A DNA stretch of 64,000 nt. It comes from Dyadobacter crusticola DSM 16708. GTDB taxonomy: Bacteria; Bacteroidota; Bacteroidia; Cytophagales; Spirosomataceae. Both the position numbers and the translations under genes were made by a program. The stretch's first letter is position 1. Each line of letters opens with the position of its first letter. Under the pieces are notes generated by a model. That model ran no database searches and had not been told where the DNA came from. It worked only from the letters and a program-made list of their open reading frames with translations. The DNA is taken from positions 372,001-436,000 of the forward strand of contig NZ_JNJB01000004.1 of assembly GCF_000701505.1 (NCBI RefSeq), in the 5' to 3' direction. This document shows positions 33,927 to 42,442 of this stretch, in pieces.

Positions 33927-35021
33927 ATGAGTGATGCATTGCAAAAAACCATTACACTCTTATTGCTGATTGGACTTGGCCTGCTCCTGAAAAGTAAGTT
34001 CAAAAACAAGGACCAGACCAATGGGATCAAAGAAATTATTCTCTCGGTTGCATTGCCATCCACGATCTTTATCTCGCTGATGAAGATTGACATAGACTCT
34101 TCCATGATCATCATTCCATTGGTGACATTGGTTTTCAATTTCCTGATGTTCTTCTCAGCGCCGCTGGCTTTCGCACTTTTTGGCATTGATAAAAACAGTC
34201 CGACCGGCCGGACATTGATGATGCTGATCCCGTCACTCGCCCCCGGCCTCTCCTGCTTTCCTTTTATTGCAGAATTTTTGGGTGAAAAAAGCCTGGCGAT
34301 CGCCGCGCTTGCAGATGTAGGAAACAAATTCTTCGTGCTGATTTCGCTTTACATTCTGGCGATGAATATGTTTTTGAAAAACAGCGATGATAAGGAAACA
34401 AAAATGGGCGGCAAACTGAAAAGCCTGTTCGCCAGCATGTTCCAGGAACCGATCAATCTGCTTATTTTCCTGGCTATCCTTTTGCTTAGTCTCGGTATCA
34501 ATTACAATACCCTACCCTCCCTGATCACCGATCTTTTTGACAAAACCAGTGCAATGATGACGCCCCTCGTGCTGTTGTTTATAGGACTTGCTGTTCAGTT
34601 AAAAGAAGGAAAAAAACGGATTGTGGCAAGCATCCTGTTCTTCCGCGCCGGCATCACGATGCTGATCAGCGCAGGAATGATTTATGTGCTTAATATCAAC
34701 GACTATGCGATGATATTGCTTGCGATCGTGATCCCTTTGAGTGCGGCAAGCTTCTGGCCGCTGGCGCATATTTCCGCATTCAACCTGAAAGAAGATGCCA
34801 AAGGTTTACCGAAGGAAAAACGCACATTCGACCTTGAACTCGCTGTATTGCTGCTTGCTTTTTCACTTCCATTTTCCACGATCCTGATCCTTGCAATCCT
34901 TTCGTCGGGCACATTCTTTACCCATAACACCACGCTCATTTCTGCCGGATTAATCCTAATCGGTCTGGGCGCAATTCCCAATGCGGTGAGTAAGGTTTTT
35001 GTTAAAGTTTCAAAAGCATGA
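33927..35021 (+). CDS. AEC-type permease (auxin-efflux-carrier-like)
   Basis: A 364-residue, very hydrophobic protein with about ten helices. An N-terminal half with ALPSTIFISLMK and a C-terminal half with a similar fold recall AEC-family carriers for organic acids. The similarity is judged from helix pattern and short motifs only. Its stop overlaps the start of the next gene (ATGA at 35018-35021). Confidence 0.6.
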   Translation: MSDALQKTITLLLLIGLGLLLKSKFKNKDQTNGIKEIILSVALPSTIFISLMKIDIDSSMIIIPLVTLVFNFLMFFSAPLAFALFGIDKNSPTGRTLMMLIPSLAPGLSCFPFIAEFLGEKSLAIAALADVGNKFFVLISLYILAMNMFLKNSDDKETKMGGKLKSLFASMFQEPINLLIFLAILLLSLGINYNTLPSLITDLFDKTSAMMTPLVLLFIGLAVQLKEGKKRIVASILFFRAGITMLISAGMIYVLNINDYAMILLAIVIPLSAASFWPLAHISAFNLKEDAKGLPKEKRTFDLELAVLLLAFSLPFSTILILAILSSGTFFTHNTTLISAGLILIGLGAIPNAVSKVFVKVSKA

Positions 35022-35599
35022 AGCGTATCCTTAGCATTTCATTCCTTTTGTTTGCGTCGGCTCATCTCTTTGCCCAAACAACAAACCAGCGCATTCAATC
35101 AGAAGAGACCATCAAGGTTGCCAAGAAGAAGAAACGTTACCAGTACTTTTCAGGCAGCGCGCCGGTGACCATGGCGGACGGAAGTGTAAAACCGATCGCT
35201 GATGTAAAAATCGGGGAGCACGTAAAAACCTGCAAAGACGGAAGGAGCATGACTACCCAGGTGAAGCAGATCAACGTATTCACCGAACCTTACTCCGCAC
35301 TGACCGCCATTTACCTTCGCCCTGCAAATGAGCCCGGGCACATTGACCAGAAACTAGTGCCCGCCCTGCTGCTGGAAGCCACGCCCGATCACCGTGTGCA
35401 AACCAAACACGGCAAAAAACGGATGCGTAAATTATCAAAAAACGACATTCTTTATCATTACGAGCCCGCTACCGATCTTGTCTCATCCTGGAAGGTCGGC
35501 GCAGTAAAGGAGAATGCCCGTAAAGTGAACAAAGCCTATCACCTGGAAACCGTCGACGGGACTTACCTTGTGGAAAATGTGATGGTAGCGAATAATTGA
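35018..35599 (+). CDS. Secreted stand-alone Hint (hedgehog/intein)-like protein, degenerate
   Basis: A 193-residue protein with a signal peptide (about 1-20, ending SAHLFAQ). From about residue 44 it resembles a Hint domain: SGSAPVTMADGSVKPIADV corresponds to the intein N-terminal block with its GTxV..DG pattern, ATPDHRVQT to the TxxH block, and GTYLVENVMVANN to the C-terminal block. The usual first Cys is replaced (YFSGSAP), and the end reads VANN rather than VHNC, so autoproteolysis is doubtful. No extein or toxin is attached. It is translationally coupled to the AEC permease gene. Confidence 0.65.
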   Translation: MKRILSISFLLFASAHLFAQTTNQRIQSEETIKVAKKKKRYQYFSGSAPVTMADGSVKPIADVKIGEHVKTCKDGRSMTTQVKQINVFTEPYSALTAIYLRPANEPGHIDQKLVPALLLEATPDHRVQTKHGKKRMRKLSKNDILYHYEPATDLVSSWKVGAVKENARKVNKAYHLETVDGTYLVENVMVANN

Positions 35600-35668
35600 G
35601 AGCTGTTGGCCGTTAGCTATTAGCTGTTAGCCTTTCAACTTTTCACTAATCGCTGAAAGCTAACAGCT
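35600..35668. repeat. Inverted repeat of GCTGTTAGC type
   Basis: A left arm of GCTGTTGGC, GCTATTAGC and GCTGTTAGC units (about 35602-35631) faces GCTGAAAGCTAACAGC (about 35653-35668). The unit architecture resembles family B in the sulfur cluster with AT substitutions. Confidence 0.65.
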
Positions 35669-35700
35669 CTTTACTTCTTGCCATAACCCCAAACCTTTCC

Positions 35701-35708
35701 GACCTTTG
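35701..35708 (+). promoter_or_regulatory. Weak -7-like box before aguA
   Basis: GACCTTTG lies 29 bases upstream of the GTG start and matches the TTTG half of the TAnnTTTG box. Confidence 0.3.
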
Positions 35709-35736
35709 CGGTTCAATTAAATTCAATCGCATTACC

Positions 35737-36795
35737 GTGTCAGAGCTAAGTACTTCGTCGAACCCGAAAGAATCAGGTTTTATTTTCCCTGCCGAGTGGC
35801 ACCCGCACCGGGCTACCTGGCTTACATTCCCACACAATGAGGCTTCGTGGCAAGGCGGCAAGCTCGAACAAATGCGCCCGCAGTACCTTGCATTCATCAA
35901 GGCGATCAGTGCAGGTGAAAATGTAGGGATTATCGCGAATGATGAAAAACTGAAATCCTTCATTACTGCCGAGCTCGAACGTACTGGCGTGGATTTGACC
36001 AAAATTGAGTTCATTATAAAGCCTACCAACGACGCCTGGTGCCGCGATCACGGCCCTTCTTTTGTGATCAATCCCGAGACAAAGCAAAAAATGATCGTGG
36101 ATTGGGGCCACAATGCATGGGGAGGCAAGTATCCGCCTTACGACGACGATAACAGAACCCCGGCGGCAGTTGCGCAGTACCTCAACTTACCACTTGTCAA
36201 CCCCGGCATTATCATGGAAGGCGGTGCAGTGGAATTCAATGGAGCCGGCAGTGTGCTGACCAGCCGCTCCTGCCAGTTGAATACCAACCGAAATCCGCAT
36301 TTAAGCCAGACAGAGATAGAGCAAAAACTTTGTGATTACTACGGAGTGGAGCAAGTTCTTTGGGTAGAAGGCGGCATTGTAGGCGACGATACCGACGGCC
36401 ACATTGATGACACCACGCGTTTTATCAATGAGGATACCGTAGTCGCCTGCGTAGAACCGAATAGCCGCGACGAGAACTTCGGAATCCTGCAAACCAACCT
36501 GGATATGCTCAAAAACATGCGCCTGGTAAATGGAAAGCAGCTAAATATTATCGAGCTCCCCATGCCCAAAGCAGTTGTCATCGACGGCTTCCGCACACCG
36601 GGTTCTTATGCCAATTTCCTGATCTGCAATGCAGGTGTGATCGTACCGGTTTTCAACAACCCAAATGACCAGGTCGCCATTGATATCCTGGAAAAAGCAT
36701 TTGCAGGAAGAAAAATCATACCGCTTGAAGCAACAGAAATTATCTGGGGACAGGGAAGCTTCCATTGCCTCAGCCAGCAGGAGCCATTGATCTGA
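35737..36795 (+). CDS. aguA: Agmatine deiminase
   Basis: A 352-residue peptidyl-arginine-deiminase-family protein starting at GTG 35737. Signatures are EWHPHRATWLTFPHNEASW, NDAWCRDHGPSFV, EGGAVEFNG, DDTDGHIDD and the catalytic cysteine C344 in GQGSFHCLSQQ. It converts agmatine to N-carbamoylputrescine, the substrate of AguB encoded at 25382-26278. The GTG start is supported by the lack of an in-frame ATG before the conserved N-terminus. Confidence 0.93.
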   Translation: MSELSTSSNPKESGFIFPAEWHPHRATWLTFPHNEASWQGGKLEQMRPQYLAFIKAISAGENVGIIANDEKLKSFITAELERTGVDLTKIEFIIKPTNDAWCRDHGPSFVINPETKQKMIVDWGHNAWGGKYPPYDDDNRTPAAVAQYLNLPLVNPGIIMEGGAVEFNGAGSVLTSRSCQLNTNRNPHLSQTEIEQKLCDYYGVEQVLWVEGGIVGDDTDGHIDDTTRFINEDTVVACVEPNSRDENFGILQTNLDMLKNMRLVNGKQLNIIELPMPKAVVIDGFRTPGSYANFLICNAGVIVPVFNNPNDQVAIDILEKAFAGRKIIPLEATEIIWGQGSFHCLSQQEPLI

Positions 36796-36814
36796 GGTTT
36801 TGGCGCTTTTCTCC

Positions 36815-36985
36815 TTTAGCCCCAAACCCTTAAAGGGGCTTACTTTGTTTTTGTTCCAAAACCTAAAAAGGCTTATTGGTCGCTTTGGAAGTGGCTTATC
36901 CCACGCCCCTTGAAGGGCTTACTTTGCTGCATTGTAAAAGAAGTTTTATTAGTCCGGTGAAAACCAAAAAGTCCCCTCGTAGGGG
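36815..36985. repeat. Direct repeats with GGGGCTTACTTTG core
   Basis: CCTTAAAGGGGCTTACTTTG (36828-36847) and a near copy ending GAAGGGCTTACTTTG (to about 36924) are in direct orientation, with degenerate GGCTTATTGG and GGCTTATCCC between. A third GC-rich hairpin, CCCCTCGTAGGGG (about 36973-36985), abuts the stop of the lysozyme gene. No gene is seen. Confidence 0.55.
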
Positions 36986-36987
36986 AT

Positions 36988-37794
36988 TTAGGGGTAATCC
37001 CCCAGCGCCGCCCAGTCGTCGCCTTCGTGCAGGAATACATTGTAATCTACAAAACCCCTGATCCCGTCGGCCCAGCCTTTTTCGCTGTGCTGCCAGAACA
37101 GTACCTGTGCGTCGCGTGAGAGGTCATTGATATCATTGCGTGAGTAGCCTGCCAGCCAGAGCGGGTAATCGTCGAAATTGCCTGCAATGTATTTTTTGTA
37201 AAAATGCTCATTGACGTAAATAATCGGACGCACGCCATAATGCGCTTCGATCTGCGTCAGCCAGTTTTTTACGCCCATTATAATGATATCGTCGGGCCGG
37301 CCGGCGTGGGCTTCCAGATCGAGCACCGGCGGCAGATCACCGGGTTCCATGCGGACTTGTCCGATGAAGTTCTGTACCTGCCGGTCGGACATTACCCGGG
37401 GATTGTAAAAATGGTAAGCGCCCCGCTTCATCCCTACCCGCTTTGCTTCTGTCCAGTTGCGTTTAAACTGTTTGTCCAGATGCGTGGCGCCTTCTGTTGC
37501 TTTGATATACACAAAATCTATCCCCACATTGCCCGACCGGGTTGCTTTGAGCTTGTCCCAATTGATTTTTGCATTGTGGTGCGATACGTCAATCCCGTGG
37601 ATCGCGTAGCGCATTGGCAGCCTGATACCGAACTTGCTGACAAACTCCCATTGGTTTTCGTCCTTGCTGTAGCGCCACCAGATAATGCCGATGATCAGTA
37701 AAGCCACTCCGGCAATGATCGCCCAACCTTTCGGCGGGAGTGGTTTAATGTAATTTGTTTTACTGCCCGCAGACTTTACTTTCCTTTTTGCCAT
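36988..37794 (-). CDS. GH25 lysozyme (1,4-beta-N-acetylmuramidase), membrane-anchored
   Basis: A 268-residue protein (ATG 37794 chosen; ATG 37803 adds three residues). A basic N-terminus is followed by one hydrophobic anchor (WAIIAGVALLIIGIIWW). The GH25 barrel begins at YAIHGIDVSHHN, with FVYIKATEG and the catalytic DLE in PPVLDLEAH. It cuts peptidoglycan between N-acetylmuramic acid and N-acetylglucosamine. It is a single gene with opposite orientation to its neighbours. Confidence 0.9.
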   Translation of the reverse strand: MAKRKVKSAGSKTNYIKPLPPKGWAIIAGVALLIIGIIWWRYSKDENQWEFVSKFGIRLPMRYAIHGIDVSHHNAKINWDKLKATRSGNVGIDFVYIKATEGATHLDKQFKRNWTEAKRVGMKRGAYHFYNPRVMSDRQVQNFIGQVRMEPGDLPPVLDLEAHAGRPDDIIIMGVKNWLTQIEAHYGVRPIIYVNEHFYKKYIAGNFDDYPLWLAGYSRNDINDLSRDAQVLFWQHSEKGWADGIRGFVDYNVFLHEGDDWAALGDYP

Positions 37795-37863
37795 ACCATG
37801 CAAAAATACGAAAGTTCAGTATTACCCGCTCCCGACCATTCATTTTCGCCAGTAACCATTCAT

Positions 37864-37903
37864 GTACTTTGTAATACATAGTACCTGTTGTCACCTATCT
37901 TTG
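37864..37903 (+). promoter_or_regulatory. 21-bp palindromic operator and TATCTTTG promoter box
   Basis: The 21 bases at 37864-37884 follow the pattern GTACTnTGTAnTACAnAGTA, plus a final C, and are symmetric except at the three n positions. A TATCTTTG box follows at 37896-37903. The dyad overlaps the expected -33 region, so a repressor bound there would block transcription of the small secreted protein gene. The form recalls PadR-type operators; the regulator is not in the window. Confidence 0.5.
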
Positions 37904-37953
37904 TTATGTCCATCAGGGATAAATAAATGAAGAACCTTAAACATCTGTTAGCC

Positions 37954-38331
37954 ATGAAAAACTTACTTAAATCAATCGCCTTCGCAGTAGCTTTCACTGT
38001 AGTATTCGTTTCCAATACTTTTGCCGACGACAAAGAAACCAAGAAAGCAGCTTTCGGAACCGGCATCTTTGCTTCCAAATCCGGAAAGATCCATATCAAC
38101 CTCGACAAATACACAGACCATCATGCAGTTGTGCTTGTGACTGATGCAAGAGGTACCGTCATTTACCGGGAAGTAGTTGGGAAAGAAGTTTCCAAATTCA
38201 GAAAAGCATTGAATTTGCAGGAATTGCCAAGCGGAGAGTACACCATTGAAGTTAGTGGAAAAGACGGAAAAGTGACCCGCCGCTTTGAGTTATCGGAACA
38301 ATCAACGGAACGCTCGCTTGCTATCAAATGA
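37954..38331 (+). CDS. Small secreted protein of unknown function
   Basis: A 125-residue protein from ATG 37954 with a clear signal peptide ending SNTFADD; ATG 37927 adds nine residues and is possible. The mature part (about 100 residues) is one beta-rich domain, with AVVLVTDARGTVIYRE and LPSGEYTIEVSG, similar in style to T9SS sorting or DUF3244-like domains. It stands alone, with its own promoter, operator and terminator. Confidence 0.7.
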   Translation: MKNLLKSIAFAVAFTVVFVSNTFADDKETKKAAFGTGIFASKSGKIHINLDKYTDHHAVVLVTDARGTVIYREVVGKEVSKFRKALNLQELPSGEYTIEVSGKDGKVTRRFELSEQSTERSLAIK

Positions 38332-38345
38332 AGATCAACCTTAAA

Positions 38346-38388
38346 GAAATAGCCCGGTGCAAATCAATGCGCCGGGCTATTTCTTTTT
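38346..38388. terminator. Terminator between convergent genes
   Basis: GAAATAGCCCGG (38346-38357) pairs with CCGGGCTATTTC (38372-38383), followed by TTTTT on the plus strand. It lies between the small secreted protein gene and leuS, which converge. Confidence 0.8.
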
Positions 38389-38403
38389 AATTTATTAAGA
38401 AAA

Positions 38404-41304
38404 CTATGTCACTACGTTAACAATGCGCTTCGGCACCACGATTACTTTCTTGGCTGGTTTGCCTTCCATCCATTTCTGAACCGTTTCATTCGCCAGTACC
38501 TCCTGCTCTACCTCCGCGCTCGGCGTGTCGAGCGGGAACGGAAGCGATATCCGCACTTTTCCATTGATCTGCACAGGATACTCGAATACCGCATCTGTTA
38601 CGTGCTGCTGCTCCCATTTCGGGAACGCTGCCTTGGAAACACCCCCGGCCTCATTACCCAATGCAGCCCAAAGCTCCTCGGCAATGTGCGGTGCGTAAGG
38701 GGATACCAGCACAACCAGTTCCTGCAAAACAGATTTACTCTGACATTTCAGGCTGCTCAGTTCATTTACACAAACCATGAATGCACTTACGCCGGTGTTG
38801 AATGAGAAGTTTTCAATATCCTCTTCAATTTTCTTGATGGTCTTGTGAAGGATTTTCAGCTCCTGCGGTTTCGCCGGGATATCTTTCACGAGGAACTGTC
38901 CATTGTCATTGTAAAACAACCGCCACAATTTCCTGATAAAGCGGTAAGTACCGTCAATTCCATTCGTATTCCAAGGTTTTGCCTGATCCAGCGGGCCGAG
39001 GAACATTTCATAAAGCCGAAGGGTATCCGCTCCGTATTTCTCTACGATATCATCCGGATTAACGACATTAAATTTAGATTTGGACATTTTTTCTACTTCC
39101 ACGCCGCACACGTATTTGCCATCTTCCAGGATGAAGGTGGCGTTTTCAGCCCCGATATCTGCCCGCGTTGCTTTGAATTTTTCGATGTCCAGTACATCAC
39201 TCTGCACAATGTTCACATCTACATGCAAAGCCGATACTTCATACTGGTCTTTTAAGCCCGCGCTGACAAAAGTCGGGTTCTTGTGATCATCGCTTTTTAC
39301 CCGGTACACAAAATTGCTGCGCCCCTGGATCATTCCCTGGTTGATCAGCTTTTTAAATGGCTCTTCCTGTGGTACATACCCTTTATCTTTCAGGAATTTG
39401 TTCCAAAAGCGGCTGTACAACAAATGACCAGTCGCGTGCTCGGTGCCGCCCATGTACAAGTCCACATTTTGCCAGTAGTCGATCGCCTCTCTGGAAGCAA
39501 ATGTAGATTCATTCTTAGGATCCATATACCGGTACCAGTACCAGCTGCTGCCCGCCCAGCCCGGCATTGTGCTCAGTTCATAAGCATTACCCGAAGCGTG
39601 CATCCAGCCTTGCGCACGGCCCAGCGGCGGCTCTCCTGACTCGGTAGGCAGGTATTTGTCAACATCCGGCAAATTCAGCGGCAGTTCGCTTTCTTCCATC
39701 AGGTAAGGTAATGGTGTTCCGTCGCTGCTATTTTTGTAAAAAACAGGCACCGGTTCTCCCCAGTAACGCTGGCGGCTGAAAACCGCATCACGCAATCTGT
39801 AATTGATCTTTCCTTTACCTAAACCTTTTTCCTCCAACCATTGGATCAGCACTTTATTAGCTTCGTGGAATGTGAGGCCGTTGATAATTCCTGAATTGAT
39901 GTATTTACCTTCCTTTGTATTATCTGCCTGCGTTTCGATGTCTTTCTGAGCGTCAAGGATCGGCACGATCGGCAGGTCAAAATGCTTTGCAAAGTTCCAG
40001 TCGCGCTGGTCGCCTGATGGTACCGCCATCACTGCGCCGGTTCCATATCCTGCCAAAACGTAGTCGGCAATGTAAACGGGTACCTTTTCGCCATTGAACG
40101 GATTGATCACGTAAGCGCCGGTAAATGCACCCGACACTGTTTTCACATCCGACATCCTGTCCCGCTCCGACTTCTTCTGGGTCATCGCAATGTAAGCATC
40201 AATATCCGCCCGCTGCTCAGGAGTTGTAATCTGGTCCACCAGCTCATGCTCCGGCGCAATCACCATAAAAGTCACCCCGTAAATGGTGTCAACTCTCGTG
40301 GTGAAAACTTCGATGTAAGGGGAGGAAAGGGACGAAGGGGAGGAAAGGGACGAAGGATTTTTTTTCCCTTCTTCCGTTCCTCCATCCTCCCTTTCCTCCA
40401 TCCTCCCTTTACTCCCCTTGTCAAACAACTCAAACCGGACCAGGGCTCCGACCGATCTTCCGATCCAGTTGCGTTGCTGCTCTTTCAATGAGTCTGTCCA
40501 GTCTACTGTATCCAGACCGTCCAGCAGGCGCTGTGAGTAGGCTGTGATTCGCATCATCCATTGACGCATTAATTTCTGGATCACCGGAAATCCGCCGCGC
40601 TCCGAGACGCCGTCTTTCACTTCGTCATTGGACAATACAGATCCCAGTCCCGGACACCAGTTTACGGTTGCGTCAGCCACATAGGTGAGTCTGTACTTCA
40701 ATGTCATTTTATATTGCTCCTCTTCCGACCACGCATTCCATTCTGCCGCGGTAAATGAGGGGGTGTCTTCGTCGCAAGGCGCATTAACATTACGGTTTCC
40801 TGACTGGCTAAACTGCTCCGTCAAGGTATCAATCGATTCAGCACGGTCCGTATCGTTGTTGTACCAGCTGTTAAAAAGTTCGCGGAAGATCCATTGTGTC
40901 CATTTATAATAGGACGGATCGGAAGTACGCACTTCGCGGCTCCAATCGTAGCTCAATCCCAGGTTTCTCAGCTGCTCAATGTAGCGGGCGATGTTCTGCT
41001 CGGTAGTAATGGCGGGATGCTGCCCGGTTTGGATCGCGTATTGTTCCGCCGGCAAGCCAAAGCTATCAAATCCCATTGGGTGCAGTACATTAAAGCCTTT
41101 CAGGCGCTTGTAGCGCGAGTAAATATCAGAAGCGATATACCCCAGCGGGTGACCCACGTGCAAGCCTGCGCCCGATGGGTACGGAAACATATCGAGCACA
41201 TAAAACTTAGGCTGCTCCGAGTTATTAAAAACCTTGTAGGTTTCATTGGCCTGCCAGTATTGCTGCCACTTTTGTTCTATTTCCCTATGGCTGTATTCAC
41301 TCAT
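38404..41304 (-). CDS. leuS: Leucyl-tRNA synthetase with low-complexity insertion
   Basis: A 966-residue class Ia synthetase. The HIGH motif appears as HVGHPLG in [12 protein letters not shown] near residue 48, and KMSKS is at about 739-743. The editing domain (CP1) lies at about 250-450, with TTRVDTIYG. Residues about 293-328 ([17 protein letters not shown], then [18 protein letters not shown]) form an insert encoded by a purine/pyrimidine-biased repeat at about 40318-40425, absent from the usual family pattern just before YIEVFTTR. The frame remains open, so the enzyme should still be made. It charges tRNA-Leu. Confidence 0.95.
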   Translation of the reverse strand: MSEYSHREIEQKWQQYWQANETYKVFNNSEQPKFYVLDMFPYPSGAGLHVGHPLGYIASDIYSRYKRLKGFNVLHPMGFDSFGLPAEQYAIQTGQHPAITTEQNIARYIEQLRNLGLSYDWSREVRTSDPSYYKWTQWIFRELFNSWYNNDTDRAESIDTLTEQFSQSGNRNVNAPCDEDTPSFTAAEWNAWSEEEQYKMTLKYRLTYVADATVNWCPGLGSVLSNDEVKDGVSERGGFPVIQKLMRQWMMRITAYSQRLLDGLDTVDWTDSLKEQQRNWIGRSVGALVRFELFDKGSKGRMEEREDGGTEEGKKNPSSLSSPSSLSSPYIEVFTTRVDTIYGVTFMVIAPEHELVDQITTPEQRADIDAYIAMTQKKSERDRMSDVKTVSGAFTGAYVINPFNGEKVPVYIADYVLAGYGTGAVMAVPSGDQRDWNFAKHFDLPIVPILDAQKDIETQADNTKEGKYINSGIINGLTFHEANKVLIQWLEEKGLGKGKINYRLRDAVFSRQRYWGEPVPVFYKNSSDGTPLPYLMEESELPLNLPDVDKYLPTESGEPPLGRAQGWMHASGNAYELSTMPGWAGSSWYWYRYMDPKNESTFASREAIDYWQNVDLYMGGTEHATGHLLYSRFWNKFLKDKGYVPQEEPFKKLINQGMIQGRSNFVYRVKSDDHKNPTFVSAGLKDQYEVSALHVDVNIVQSDVLDIEKFKATRADIGAENATFILEDGKYVCGVEVEKMSKSKFNVVNPDDIVEKYGADTLRLYEMFLGPLDQAKPWNTNGIDGTYRFIRKLWRLFYNDNGQFLVKDIPAKPQELKILHKTIKKIEEDIENFSFNTGVSAFMVCVNELSSLKCQSKSVLQELVVLVSPYAPHIAEELWAALGNEAGGVSKAAFPKWEQQHVTDAVFEYPVQINGKVRISLPFPLDTPSAEVEQEVLANETVQKWMEGKPAKKVIVVPKRIVNVVT
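40318..40425. repeat. Low-complexity repeat inside leuS
   Basis: On the plus strand GGGGAGGAAAGGGACGAA occurs twice in tandem, followed by a T-run and then CTCC/TTCC-rich sequence, so both arms are purine- or pyrimidine-only and partly inverted (GGAGGAAAGGG versus CCCTTTCCTCC). It encodes the serine-proline and glutamate-glycine insert of the synthetase. Confidence 0.75.
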
Positions 41305-41592
41305 ATTGATTGATTTAAATGCATTCCAAAGCTCCCGTCGATCCAGCTCAGAGAATGCTTTCCTTAAAGGAAGGTGACTTATTTAAACTGATTTCTGATC
41401 AAACCGCAAAAATAGGCTTTTTGCTTGTATTCACTTTGCTAATTCCTGCATTAACCTCCTAAAAAGAGCCGCCGCAGCTTTCATTTGGGGAATCTGCTTC
41501 CCAAAAAAAGCGGAGATCTACCTCTGACAACCGGGCACAGGTTTTTACAGAAAAACAGTGTTCATCATTATAAACTAAAATCTCAACATACA

Positions 41593-42264
41593 ATGAAAAA
41601 CATGTTTATTGTGCTGTGTGCACTCTGCATAAGCTACTCGGCTTCGGCCCAATACGACCCGGCTTTCCGCTTCGGGATCAAGGCAGGAGCGAATCTCTCG
41701 AATATCAATGGAAGCAACGATCTTTCGCTCAACTCTGGCGGGAATGCATTTAGTTTCAGAGATAATGATAACCGCTCTCTCGGCTTTGCAGGTGGTGTAT
41801 TTTTCCGGTTCGGTAAAAATGTCTATATCCAGCCGGAATTCCTTTTGTCGCAAAAAGGAGGAAGATTTAATGTGTACGAAGATGGCGTGCAGAATTCTGA
41901 CGGAAAAGTAGATGTACGTTTCTCTAACCTGGATGTACCTGTATTATTCGGTGTGCGGATCGCGAAATTTTTCAGGATCAATGTGGGTCCGATGGCTTCG
42001 TTAAGACTGAACAGCAATGGAAAATTGGGCGACTCTTTTGACGATGTTACCGGCAGCAACTCGGATGCGGAATTCAAAAACCGTCTTGCTTACGGGTACC
42101 AGGCTGGTGTAGGCTTTGACTTCGGTCGCCTGAGCCTGGATGTTCGCTACGAAGGAAACTTCACTGAAGTAGTGAATATCAATTTCAACAACAGCACTAC
42201 TGCGTCACAGTTTGGCAAAAAAGGCAATTTGTTCCAGGCAACACTGGGCTTCGCTATTTTGTAA
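41593..42264 (+). CDS. Outer-membrane beta-barrel protein (PorT/OmpA-like barrel family)
   Basis: A 223-residue protein from ATG 41593 (the in-frame start at 41485 lies in sequence without coding character). The signal peptide ends SYSASAQ. Alternating hydrophobic strands (FRFGIKAGANLSNI, VYIQPEFLLSQKG, LDVRYEGNF) and a final aromatic-rich strand ending in LGFAIL show a small barrel of the outer_membrane beta-barrel type common in Bacteroidetes. Function unknown. A terminator follows. Confidence 0.85.
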   Translation: MKNMFIVLCALCISYSASAQYDPAFRFGIKAGANLSNINGSNDLSLNSGGNAFSFRDNDNRSLGFAGGVFFRFGKNVYIQPEFLLSQKGGRFNVYEDGVQNSDGKVDVRFSNLDVPVLFGVRIAKFFRINVGPMASLRLNSNGKLGDSFDDVTGSNSDAEFKNRLAYGYQAGVGFDFGRLSLDVRYEGNFTEVVNINFNNSTTASQFGKKGNLFQATLGFAIL

Positions 42265-42290
42265 GACAAACGGCAAATTTAATTTGCAGG

Positions 42291-42326
42291 AAACGGGATC
42301 TGTCAACGATGGATCCCGTTTTTTCT
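42291..42326 (+). terminator. Intrinsic terminator after the barrel gene
   Basis: AACGGGATC (42292-42300) pairs with GATCCCGTT (42312-42320), followed by T residues to 42324. Confidence 0.85.
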
Positions 42327-42442
42327 TTATACAAAATGCGGTGCGAATGCAATACGTAGTCCGGGATTTCTACTTTTGTGTTTCTTTAATTAAATTGCCT
42401 GAAAGCAAAACCCTTTTATTCGGGCCTTTTTTATCCAAAATA

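Noticed and set aside
40246-40491. Plus-strand frame opposite leuS
   Set aside because: Arises from the low-complexity insert; no independent coding features.
42212-42442. Longer N-terminus for the XRE regulator
   Set aside because: The frame runs back through a terminator into the preceding barrel gene; GTG 42443 gives a family-like start.
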